NCBI RefSeq assembly: GCF_035046485.1
Contig: NC_085138.1
Span: forward strand, 94,591,766 to 94,655,765
Length of the DNA stretch: 64,000 nt
Direction: 5' to 3'
Origin: Aedes albopictus
Taxonomy: Eukaryota > Arthropoda > Insecta > Diptera > Culicidae
The translations under genes and the position numbers were made by a program. Below the pieces are notes generated by a model, which saw only the letters and a program-made list of their open reading frames with translations, was not told where the DNA came from and did not search any database. Shown in pieces: positions 22,223 through 32,500 of the stretch; within the stretch, counting starts at the first letter, position 1; every line of letters begins with the position of its first letter.

Positions 22223-22413
22223 TTTGAATTCCACTAAGAATTTGCATCCTTTGACAGATACGTATTTCGACCTCAACTGTAAGGTCGTCTTCAGTGTCTT
22301 GTACTTGACTCGACTGTACTTGTCGAGTCAAGTACAAGACACTGAAGACGACCTTACAGTTGAGGTCGAAATACGTATCTGTCAAAGGATGCAAATTCTT
22401 AGTGGAATTCAAA
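22223..22413. mobile_element. perfect 92-bp-arm palindrome with 7-base loop
   Basis: Positions 22223-22314 and 22322-22413 are exact reverse complements by eye, 92 of 92, around the loop TGTACTT. The outer sequence is TTTGAATTCCACTAAG and the loop-proximal sequence is GTACTTGACTCGAC. Exact arms imply recent insertion, gene conversion or an assembly fold-back artefact. Transcription across it in either direction gives a long double-stranded RNA hairpin. It sits directly at the end of inverted tract 2. Confidence 0.9.
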
Positions 22414-25028
22414 GGAACCGTACTTAACCCGATTTTCTTTTTATTTATCAAAATCGATTTGTTTATATTTTAAGGATACGCCCTTTTCAAATGTAACGCG
22501 AGATATGATTGATAAACTTATCAAATCACTTGCTGCTATTTTCTGGAAAAAATCGAGTGTAGGTGTCTGTACCGGTAGGTACTACCTGTTTTGTAACAAT
22601 ATATAGAAACGACGTAGGCAGAAATCTGCACTCGATTTTCTTCAGTCACAAAGCAGTCATAAACTTTAACAACAAAAGTACATATTTCAAAGTAATAATA
22701 CCAGGCATAGTATACAATGCGGCTGTTTCTGACCTGATCATCATCACAGTGCTAAAATGGCCAAAATGAGAGCACGTTTTGGAGCACATCATCAACAAAT
22801 ATCTCCGCAAAACCACATCCGCCCCAAATTCTCAGAAGAGCAACCACATACACACGCGCACTCGAATGGCTTCACATCTTCTTAGTTTCGGTAGATCACC
22901 TCGATCACCTGTCAGTTCCAATTAGTTAGTGCTTTACACGTGCTATCCTGAGGCAAAATGGCACTTGAAAATGCGGCAGCGCAAAGCCCACTTGGATGGC
23001 CTGAGGCCATTCGCAAACCAAAAAAAAATCATAATCGAACGAGGTCAGTGTCCGTCATTCGATATTGTTCGATGTGACAGCGACAGGGAGCTGATTGGTG
23101 CCGTTTTTTAAATTTGGAAACTTATCAAATTACTTTAGGATCCACGAAAAAAAATAGGGATGCTTACCTCTTGTTTCAAATATGTTGCTTTCGTGATGGT
23201 GGTGGTTGATTGTTGCTACACTGGTGTTGCAGGTTACTGGATTGCTTAGCTTTTAAACGTAGAGTAGGACTATTTAACTTAGAACTACTGTATGTGTTGT
23301 TAAACTAAGTAGGCTGCTGTATGTTGCTTTCGAAGATCTCTCTGTTGCTCAGTCTTAGCGTAGGTAGGCGGATAGTATATGAGGCAATGTGATGAAATTC
23401 AAGCAAAATCTGAAATTGAGAAGAGAGAAAAATAGTGAACTGATTAGTCATATGCACAAAAAGTGTCGAATTCGCATTAGACCTAGAATTGCTCAGTAGC
23501 GTAGACCAAGGGGGGTTCGTCTCAGTTCGCCAGTAACGCTGAATGCCAACTCCACGCATAGGCCGGGACAAGTGCAATATTAGCTTTCAAATGTCACAAT
23601 GTTGCCCCTGTCCGTACCGATGCGTAGATTGATAGGGGGCGAACTGATGGCGGAATGGTGAGGAGTAGAAAGCCGCAAGAAGCGACGAACGAACGAGTTA
23701 CCCGGAATTCGCACTAATAAATTTAAATTTGTTTCCGGCCGTGAAATAAACAAAAAAAAACGAATGAGTCATGGTGTTCGAGAAAAGGGAAAGAGAGAGC
23801 GCGAGAATTCGAACAAAAACGACAATAAAAAAAAAAACGTTTGAGCATCTGTTATCATTACCAGCGTGTTAGCTGTGAACAAATTGTGAAGGAAAAGAAC
23901 CAAAATGTGTCACTTTTTCTCGGTTGTTCCGCGCTGTTTTCGGTTATGCCCACGGTTGCAAAAATTCCGAAGCTTCCAACGAACGTGAGTTTTTGTTTTT
24001 GTCTTTTCACCACACCGCTTCTGACGTTGAAGCTCTTGTCCTTCACTGAGGCAATTGAAAAGAGAATAAAAATTCTCTCTTCGCTCACACCGGGGAGACG
24101 GCGAGGTTCAAAAGCAACATTTTTTCTGTGACCGGCACTCAAACGACAAAAATTCACCACGTTTGCTTATGGGCGAGTCACATTCATGCGGCCGGTGTTG
24201 AAATGAAGCATCCATCAGCGTAGAGCGTGTGTTGATGATGGTGCAGTCATTACCTCCAGAATGTAGTTGAATTTTTCTGCGTCCACTTTCAAGTATCTCA
24301 CAGCGGAGCTGAAAATGAATGTCAAAAGCATTCAGTTCAGCAGAAATTCATTCAATTGAATGAGATTTTTTCAACCCTGGTTATGCCACATTTTGACAAC
24401 TTGGCCGAGAAACCAATTTTCACACTACGGGAGATTCGTCGTTTTCTCGTGGTTTGCCTTCGCGCGATCACTGTTGACATGACAACGATTGCGATCGATC
24501 GAAGCAAGCGTATAGTCATCACCGCAAATTGCTACAAACCAAACTCTGGGAAATCAAACCGAGATAATGGCGGAAATTGCTCATTTTTCTTGTGGTAGCG
24601 GACATCGACCGGTTCAATGAAATGATAAAACAAATGATCACGGAAATCTCCAAAACAGCCGCTAATCAGCTGCTTTTTGCGATCAGCTATCACAAACAGG
24701 CACGCTTTCTAGTAGGAATTAAGAGATGCGAACGCGAAGTCTAACTTGTATTGTTTGACAGTTGATCAATAAACCCATCAATACCAGTACTATAAGTCGG
24801 AATTTACATCAAACTCATGTTTTTAACTAATGTTTTTAAGACTGCGTGAGCTGGAAAAAGACGAAACTCGTGACTGTCTTGGTTTTACTCATGAAGAACT
24901 GGCAGAATGACCTGAGAATGGATCAATGAAGCCATCTTTTCTAGCGTTCGCCGCATGTAAACAAAGGCGCCACCGTATATGGACATTACCATTGTGACAG
25001 CAGTGAAGTTATGTCAAACACACAAGGA
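22414..25028. other. intergenic, one old foldback fragment
   Basis: No gene could be supported. A half-copy of the GGGATCA/TGTCAAAC foldback family lies at about 24704-24785 (GCTTTCTAGTAGGAATTAAG then TGTTTGACAGTTGATC). A minus-strand donor-like GGTAAGC occurs near 23165 but the open frame before it is only about 30 codons. Confidence 0.4.
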
Positions 25029-25036
25029 TACAGTGG

Positions 25037-28000
25037 TAGACCTGTGCGCCGACTATATTTTGTTCGGCGGCGGCGTTAGGGCCATTTTAAGCCGGCGGCG
25101 GCGGCGTCATCGGCGTCACGCCGGTTGCAGCTTTCGGCGGCGGCGGCGGCGGCGTGAATCGGCGTGACCAAAATTTGACCATTTGGCTAAGCAAAGGAGA
25201 TGTTATTACGCTCTAGAATTTGTGGTCCGAGCTTTTCGGTGATGAATATTTATTTCTGTTCGGGCCCGTCACTGCCACCAGTGATTATACATATTGAGAC
25301 ATTACCTGTATCCTTAGCGTAATGCATGTTGCATTATTTCATTGCAAATGAAGGGCAATACAATATCGATTTTGCTATTGTTTTTGTTTTGTTTTCCCTT
25401 TAAAAGCTATCAAACTAGATAATAAGGTCACACTATTTACACTAAGGAATCCCCGAATGATTTCTAGGAGGAATCAACGAAAAATATCCAGGAGGAATCT
25501 CTGAAGGAATTCCAGGAGAAATCCCTGAGAGAATACTAGGAGGATTTTTTTCGTGGATCCTCAAAGGAATTTCAGGAGGAATCTCGCAAGGAATTCCAGC
25601 AGGAATCCTCGAAGGAATTCCAGGAGAAATGTCCGAAGAAATATTAAAAGGAATCACCAAAGAACTTCCAAGAGGGAATCCCGAAAGAGATCCAGAAGGA
25701 GTCCTCGACGAAATATCAGGACAAATCTCCGAAGGAATTCTAGAAGGAATCCCCGAAGGAACTCTAGGAGAAATCTCCGAAGGAATTCCAAGAGGAATCC
25801 TCGATAGAAATCAAACAGAAAATCTCGAAAGAATACTAGGAAGAATCTCTTCGCAGCAATTTGAGGACACTCAAAGAAATTCCAGGAGGAATCTCTGAAG
25901 AAATTTGAAGATAAATCACCAAAAAAGTTCCAAAATAGAATCCCTAAGGAAATCCAGAAAGATTCCCCGACGAAACATCAGAAGAAATCCCCGAAGGAAT
26001 TTTAGCAGGAATCCTCAAAGAAAGTCTAGGAAGAATCCCCGAAGAAACAACAGCAGAAATTCCTGCGGGAATCCCAGGGGGCACCAAAGGGATTCCGGGA
26101 GGAATCTCCGAAAAAATTCCACGTGGAATATCAAAGGTTTTTCAAGAGCAAACCCCATAGGAAGTTCAGGAGGAATCTCCAAAGTAATTCAAGAAGAAAT
26201 CCTTAAATGAACTTTAGGAAAAATATCAGGATAAATCCCCAAAGGAATTCCAGGAGAAATCCTGGAGTATTTCCATAAAGTATTACTAAAGGAATTTCAG
26301 GAGAAAACCTCGAAGGAATTCCAGGAGGAATCCACGACAGAATATCAAGAGGAATCCCCGAAAAAATCCCAGAAGGAATTTATGATGGAAATTCAGAATT
26401 AATCCCCAAAGGAATTCCAGAATGATGTTTTAAAGGAATTTGAGAAATCCTGAAAGTATTTCTAGGAAGAACCATTGAAAAATATTCAGGAGGAGTTTCA
26501 TGAGGAACCCCTGAAATAATTCCAAGAGGAGTTCCCGCAGGAATTCCAAGAGAAAATCCCGAAAGAATTCCAGAACGAATCCCAAAGAAATTTCTGCAGG
26601 AATCCCCAAAAATCAACGAAAAATATCAAGGAGAAATCTCTGAAAGAATTCCAGGAGAAATTCTAGGAGGAATCACCAAAGGAATTCCAAGAGGAATCCC
26701 CGAAAGAATTCCAGAAGAAATTCCTTAAGGAATTCTTGGAGGAATCCACGGAATGCCCGTAGAAATCTCATGAAGAATCCCCGACGAAACAGCAGGAGGA
26801 ATCACCGAAGAAATTTCAGGAAAAATCATCGAAGAAAGTCCAGGATGAATTTTCAAAGGAACTCTAGGAGGATTCCCGAAGGTTTTCTTGGGGGAATCTT
26901 AGAATTAACTCCAGAAGGAATCCCCAAAAGGAATCCAAGAGGAATCCCTGAGGAAGTCCAGAAGGAATACCCGACGGAATTTATGGAAGAATTCTTGGAG
27001 AAATCCCGGAAGAAATTTTAAGAGAAATCCCTACAGGAATCTTAGGTGTAACTCCTGGAAGAATTCTGGGAGGGATTTCCGAAGGATTTTCAAGCGGTAT
27101 ACACGGAAAAAATTCAAGAGAAATTATCAGAGGAAGTCCAGGAGAAATCTCCGAAGGAATTCCAGAAGGAATCTCCGAAGGAATTTTAGGAGAAATCACT
27201 GAAGCAGTTCAAGAAGGAAACACCGAAGGAATTCCAGGAGGAATCGCCTAAGGATTTCTAAGAGAAATCATAAAAGAAATTTCTAGAGGAAATCCCGAAG
27301 AGATTTCAGGAGAAATTCACGTTAGAATATTAGGAGACATCCCCAAGAGAATTTTAGGAGGAATCTCCGAAGGAAGTCCAAGAGAAATTCCTAGAGGAAT
27401 TATATGAGAAATCCTCTAAGAAATTGTAGGAGGAATTCTTAAAGAAATCGCCAAAGAAATTCCAGGAAAAAATCACGAAGGAATTTTAGGAGGAAATTAC
27501 GAAGACATTCCAGGAAGAATTCCCGATGAAATTCCTGGAGGAATCTTCGAAGGAAGTTTAAGGGAACTCCTGACGGAAGTCTAGGAGGAATCCCCGAAGA
27601 ATTTACAAGAGATATCCCTGCAGAGGAATACACGAAGGAATTCCGCTAGGAATATCCAAATGATTTCCAGGTGAAATCCTTGAAGAATTTTTAGCTAAAA
27701 TTTTCCTGGTAGGGCGAAGGGTTTGCAAAAGGTATTTCCCAAAAAAAAGTCCTGGATGAATTCCAGAAGGAAGTCCTTAAGGAATTCGTGTAGAAATTCC
27801 ATGAAAGATCTCTCAAGAATCTCCTGGAGATATGGCTGGTTATAATTCTAAGGAAATTATTGAAGGAATTCCTTCAAGATTCTCTAAACGAATTCCTGAA
27901 TGAGCTTCTGTAGAAATCTCGGATGTAACTCCTGAAGGCATCCGTGAGACTTCCTGGAAAAATCTCCATCTCAATCTACAATCAGAAAGAACCCCAAGAG

Positions 28001-29595
28001 CGATGCCTTGATTAACATCTACAATCCCTAAAGAAACTTCTCGAGATCCCTGAAGCGATTACCTTAGGATGAATGCACTAGTCTTCGTCACTGCTCTAGT
28101 CTTCGCCCCCTAAATACAAAGTTCATTTTTTATGTATGAAGTGGCGAAGATAAGAGCAGAATTTTGAGGGGTGTGCAAAGTCTAGAGCATTTACCCTTTA
28201 GAAATCCTTGAATATACTTCTGGGGGAATCCCTGAATTCTCCTAAAGGTATCCCTTAACCTTCCTACAAGATTCTCTGAAGGAATTTCTGTAGAGATTTC
28301 TGAAGGAACTTCTGTAGGAATCACTGAAGAAATTCAGGAGGAGTCTTTGAAGAAACATCTGCAAGAATCCCTACAACTCCTGGAGAAATCTCTGATGGAA
28401 CTCCTGGACTAATTTCTGCAAATAATCCTGTAGGAATTTCAGAAGAATACCTGCAGGAAACTTCTCACTGGACTCTTGATGGATCTCCAGGTGGCATTTA
28501 TGAATCCTAGTGAAGAATTTTTAAAGGGACTTCTGGAAGGATTCCTGAACGAATTCCTGGTCAAATAGCCTGGGGAACTTCTGAAGGAATTTCTAATGAA
28601 CACCCGGAGGTATTCCTGAATCCTCCTTGAGCTATTGGGAAGATTCTTTAGCGAACTCCTGGAGAGATCACCGAAGGAACTTCTGGAGCAATCCTTAAAA
28701 GAACATCTGAAAGAATCTTCGATTTTTTTTCATGAGCCATCCCGGAATAATTCCAAGAGGTATCCCCGAAGGAATTTCAGGAGGGTGTCTTGAACAAATT
28801 CCAGGAGGGATGCTAGAAGGAATTGCTGTAGGAATCCTTAATGAAACTCCCGGAGTGATCCCTGAAGGATCTTCTTGAACAATCCCTACAAAACGTCAAG
28901 AGAAATCTCTTGTTGGAATTCTAGAGGAATTTCTGAAAGATATCCGATAGATATCTCTAAGGAAACTCCAGGACTAGTTCCTGAAGAAACTCCTGTATGA
29001 ATTCTTGAAGGTACTTCAGAAGGAATCCATGAAGAAACGCTCAGACTAATCTCTGAAGGACCTCCTATGAGAATCCCTGAAGGATTTTCTGGATGATTTT
29101 TTCATGTATCTCTAAGAGGTATCCCTGAATCCTCCCGAAAATTTTTTTCCTGTCGAGATTTTCCTGATAGATCTACTGAAAAAAAAAAATCAATTATAAA
29201 ACTCCTGGAGGCGTCCCTGAAGAATTTTGTGGAGGAATCCCAGGTGGATCTCCTGGAGGCATCACTGAATCTTCTGGAAGAATCTTTGAAGAAACTTCCG
29301 GAGAGATTTGTTTGAGGAATAATTAATACAATCTAATAAAAAAAGAAAACAAAATTTCTAAGAGTTGAGAAATCAATTATTGTAGTCAATCATTTATGAT
29401 AGTGATCGCGAGATTTTTATTATCTCAACTTAATGTAAACTTAAATTTGTTCGTGCACTGATCACCGGCGTGAAAAATGAAAATCGGCGGCGTAACAAAC
29501 AGCGGCGTATGGCGCGCCGCCGATACCTCGGTCGGCGTCGGCGTGGGACAAAAAGTGTCGGCGGCGGCGGCGTGGCGCGGCGGCGCACAGGTCTA
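25037..29595. mobile_element. 4.56-kb hAT-like non-autonomous element filled with 24-bp repeats
   Basis: The ends are perfect 15-bp inverted repeats, TAGACCTGTGCGCCG and CGGCGCACAGGTCTA. They are flanked by a perfect 8-bp duplication TACAGTGG (25029-25036 and 29596-29603). TAG...CTA ends with an 8-bp duplication are typical of hAT. Both subterminal regions are rich in GGC/GGCGTG trinucleotide repeats (25068-25165 and 29465-29590), in inverted arrangement. Between them there is no transposase; almost all of the interior is the degenerate 24-bp tract annotated below. Confidence 0.85.
25445..29320 (+). repeat. 24-bp degenerate minisatellite tract 3 (3.9 kb)
   Basis: Around 25600-25810 the period is clearly 24 bases. 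Successive units read GGAATTCTAGAAGGAATCCC plus CGAA, GGAACTCTAGGAGAAATCTC plus CGAA, GGAATTCCAAGAGGAATCCT plus CGAT. In translation this gives an 8-residue GIxxGIxE-like repeat over 60-100 codons at a time, but stops recur and no start-to-stop protein spans it. Units decay toward the right, where 12-base half-periods (GGAATTCCTG) dominate. A short unrelated patch interrupts it near 28060-28200. Confidence 0.85.
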
Positions 29596-29603
29596 TACAG
29601 TGG

Positions 29604-30949
29604 CGCTATCTGTTCATTCCGTAGTGGTCATTTTAGTTATTTTAGTGATCCATTGTCGAACCATGCAATGCAAAATGGTAATGATCTTCTCCACCGCGCA
29701 AAGTTGGTAGCCCTGCGCGTGATTTGACAACTTTCTTTGTGCGTCCACCACGTTCAGGTTCAATGTCAAACCTAATTGCCCAGTTGCAAGCCCCTCGCTG
29801 CTGCACGCACATCTTGATGCACCGCGAATGGTGGTGCATCAGCATTTCGAAAGATCCCGGAAAGTGGCAGCAACCATTCCGGTGGTAATTGCTATTATTA
29901 AGCGCAAAATTCCTCGGCCGAAAAACTTGTCAGAACAACCACACCTTGTCGGCAACTGGTTTTCGGGGCCCGGTTTCGGAGGACTTGTCCATCACCACCG
30001 ACCGTGGCAGAACTGATGCATTGATGCACGGGGACGACGACATCGACGACGGTTTTGGGTCCCCTCGTCCGTCTACGGTCTCTACGGACAACGCAACGGA
30101 CGCGCGGTGCCCTATTATTTAGTGAATGAAACCTGTTATTTCGGGTTTTGGTCCCTGGCGAAACAGAAAACCTTTTCGTCCTTTTTTTTTTCGAGGCACT
30201 CGGTAAACGCCGCAACGCAGCGTTCCGCTCCGGTGAAGATGGCGCTCTGCCTCCTCGATCGAGGTTGCATGGGAATCTCGGTTGCGTTTGGCAACGAGCG
30301 AAAAAGATGAACAGTAGTAGGAAGAAGAGGGCTTTGACGGCGACGTTCGAGGTTACCCGTCTGTGATTTCCATGACGACGTCGACGGTAGCCTACTACGT
30401 GAAATTCGATACCCTGGGAGCATGCTTTGTCCATTCGCTGTGGACAGCCCGCACTGACAACAGGTTCTGCTGGTGTAATTTGAGACCGTGACCGTGAACA
30501 GGGTAGAGATTTTAGACGGGTAGGTACTCTCGGTGTGCTTTTGTGATGGAGAATCGAGGCGAGTTTGGTACGTCAGTTTGATGAGCAGCTGTCATTGCGG
30601 CTGATTTGCAGTGCGCTCCTTACGAGATGGGTACTTTGAATCAAAATGTGATAAATTACATAATTGAACTTTCAATAAACGCAACAGGTCGTCTGCGCGA
30701 TTGATACTTCTACCACATACTTCTGGAGTAGGACTTTACATTTTGACAGGTCCATATAGATCCGCCGAACAAAGATGCGTACACTAGTCTGTCTCTGTTT
30801 TGAAGAACTGTTAGAGATGCTCTTATAGGGCACTGCATGGACTTCTCTCCTTCTCTTTCACCCTTAGAGAAACTCTGTAAACAACAAGGCCAAGAAACGT
30901 CAAAATCCCAAACAACATCAAAGTAATGCAGTGCCCCATTAAACCAGCA
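29604..30949. other. intergenic, no gene seen
   Basis: CpG-containing sequence with a 178-codon minus-strand frame at 29898-30434. That frame is Arg-rich without a domain and resembles chance coding in GC-rich DNA. No terminal repeats recognised. Confidence 0.4.
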
Positions 30950-31348
30950 ACAGTAGACGGTCGCTCGGTGCAAATGCTTTAACTGCAAGTCCACTAAGTG
31001 AAACAATTTGGCTGTTTCGCACCGCTATCCATCTAAACGAAATGTCAACAGCGATGCGATGATTTCCGCATGCGCTTTTGTTGCAGTGCGATGTTTTCCG
31101 TATGCACATTGGCTGTATTCAGCAGCAACTGACAGCTTTCTTTACGTCTGTCAGTTGTTGCAGTTATCGATTTTCATTCGATAAGTGAAACGTAAACATG
31201 TTGCAGTTATCGAACGTCTACCCCTAATAGAAAAATATGATACAACGTGCTTAACAACCCTTTCGGGCTATCATCTTGATCATACAGTGAATGATACAAT
31301 CATTCACTCTATCAGCAGTGTATCATACATTTTTATTAGGGACTGTAG
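30950..31348 (+). mobile_element. ACAGTAGACG-ended repeat, copy 1, with nested MITE
   Basis: It begins ACAGTAGACGGTCGCTCGG and ends with the inverse TATCGAACGTCTAC...TGTAG. Characteristic blocks are AACTGCAAGTCC, GTCAACAGCGATGCGATG and GTCTGTCAGTTGTTGCAG. The same order occurs at 31692-32500 and 53303-53533, and an isolated left end lies at 42089. The right end is split by the 120-bp element at 31222-31341. Confidence 0.75.
31222..31341. mobile_element. 120-bp MITE with CCCTAATA ends
   Basis: CCCTAATAGAAAAATATGAT faces ATACATTTTTATTAGGG with one indel-type difference. It lies inside the 3' end of the preceding repeat; comparison with the copy at 53303-53533 (ATCGAACGTCTACTGTA) shows the host sequence is continuous once it is removed. 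Confidence 0.75.
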
Positions 31349-31375
31349 TCTTAAACGTCTTGTAGATAGACCATA

Positions 31376-31546
31376 GGGCGCCGTCCACAAATTACGTAAC
31401 GCTCTAGGGGGAGGGGGGGGGAGTACGGTCAAGCGTTACGGCTCATACAAAAATTTAAGGATTTTCATACAAAAAAGCGTTACGGAGGGGGAAGGGGGGG
31501 GTCGAAAAATGCCGATTTTAGCGTTACGTAATAAATGGACGCTGAA
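31376..31546. mobile_element. MITE with CGTCCA..AATTACGTAACGC ends
   Basis: The left CCGTCCACAAATTACGTAAC plus GC faces GCGTTACGTAATAAATGGAC. Inner arms with GCGTTACGG and long G runs follow on both sides. A similar general architecture (outer GTCCA, inner poly-G) occurs in the MITE at 7805-7969. The G runs may be poorly assembled. Confidence 0.7.
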
Positions 31547-31691
31547 GAGGCCTTTTTAAATGACAGTTCGGTTATGCATTAGTTTTCAATGGTTAAAAAA
31601 CAGCTGCTAACACGGACCTGTCATCTACGAAGACATTTATTTTCTCGAAAACATGCTGTAGATGTTCGTTTCGTGAAAGTTCTTTAACTTT

Positions 31692-32500
31692 AATGCTTTG
31701 GAACTGCAAGTCCGCTAGGTGTAACAATTTTGCATTTATCGCACCGTTATCCGTCAAAATGAATTGTCAACAGCGATGCGATGTTTTCGGCATGCGCTTT
31801 CGTTGCAACGCGGTGTTTTACGAATACATATTGCTAAATGAGAGAAAATTTTCCACTTTACGGATGATTGAAAAGCTACCGCAGCTGTCAAACTGATGAT
31901 TTTCACCAAGGTATCATCAATTAGTCTAAGGATACCTTGGATCGAGCCTTGGATACGACGTCGATGATCATTATTTATTGTTGCTTTCCAAAACATTTCA
32001 CTTTGCAAGTATGCTTTGATTTAGCCAAACTTTTCAAAGATACGATCATTTTCATGGCTGCGCTGCCGTAATTCTGCAAAGTGACGTAAGCGACATTGAG
32101 AGTTTTGGCCCAATTTTTGGTTATTATGCATAAAACTCTTGCTCATCCTCTAAGTGTCTTTCCATAGATGATAGATTACGACTAGATCTTGCATTCTAAT
32201 ACAGCAAGCATACCACAGTGTTATTTTTACACCAGATATTTTATAAAATATACCAGAAAATTTCGAAATTTTAAATGGCGCTTACGTCCCTTTGCAGAAT
32301 TACGGCAGTGCGGTAGGACTTTGACAGTTGCGGTAGGACTCGGCGGCTATCGCAGAGTGGAAAATTTTCTAAAAATCTGAAATATTAGCTGCTTTCTGCG
32401 GCAACTGACAGATCCTTGACGTCTGTCAGTTGTTGCAGTTATCGAATTTCACTCGATGAGTGAAACGTGAACATGTTGCATTTATAGAACGCTAACTGTA
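31692..32500 (+). mobile_element. ACAGTAGACG-ended repeat, copy 2, split by an insertion
   Basis: Left part (to about 31832) and right part (from about 32381) together equal copy 1: AACTGCAAGTCCGC, GCAACAGCGATG-type core, then GTCTGTCAGTTGTTGCAG and GAACGCTAACTGTA. The break lies after ACATATT in the equivalent of GTATGCACATTGGC. Confidence 0.7.
31833..32380. mobile_element. nested element with AGAAAATTTTCCACT ends
   Basis: AGAAAATTTTCCACT at 31843-31857 faces AGTGGAAAATTTTCT at 32356-32370. A second inverted pair, CTGCCGTAATTCTGCAAAG (32063 onward) facing CTTTGCAGAATTACGGCAG (to 32308), lies inside, with GACGTAAGCG facing CGCTTACGTC. It interrupts copy 2 of the ACAGTAGACG family. Confidence 0.7.

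Noticed and set aside
23165..23250. Minus-strand exon ending at a GGTAAGC donor
   Set aside because: The open frame is only about 30 codons, has an upstream stop, and no clear acceptor.
25445..29320. CRISPR array or repeat-protein gene
   Set aside because: Units are degenerate with no constant repeat and unique spacers, and frames are broken by stops. The host is eukaryotic.
29898..30434. 178-codon Arg-rich minus-strand frame
   Set aside because: Arises in CpG-rich sequence, with overlapping frames of similar length on both strands and no recognisable motif.
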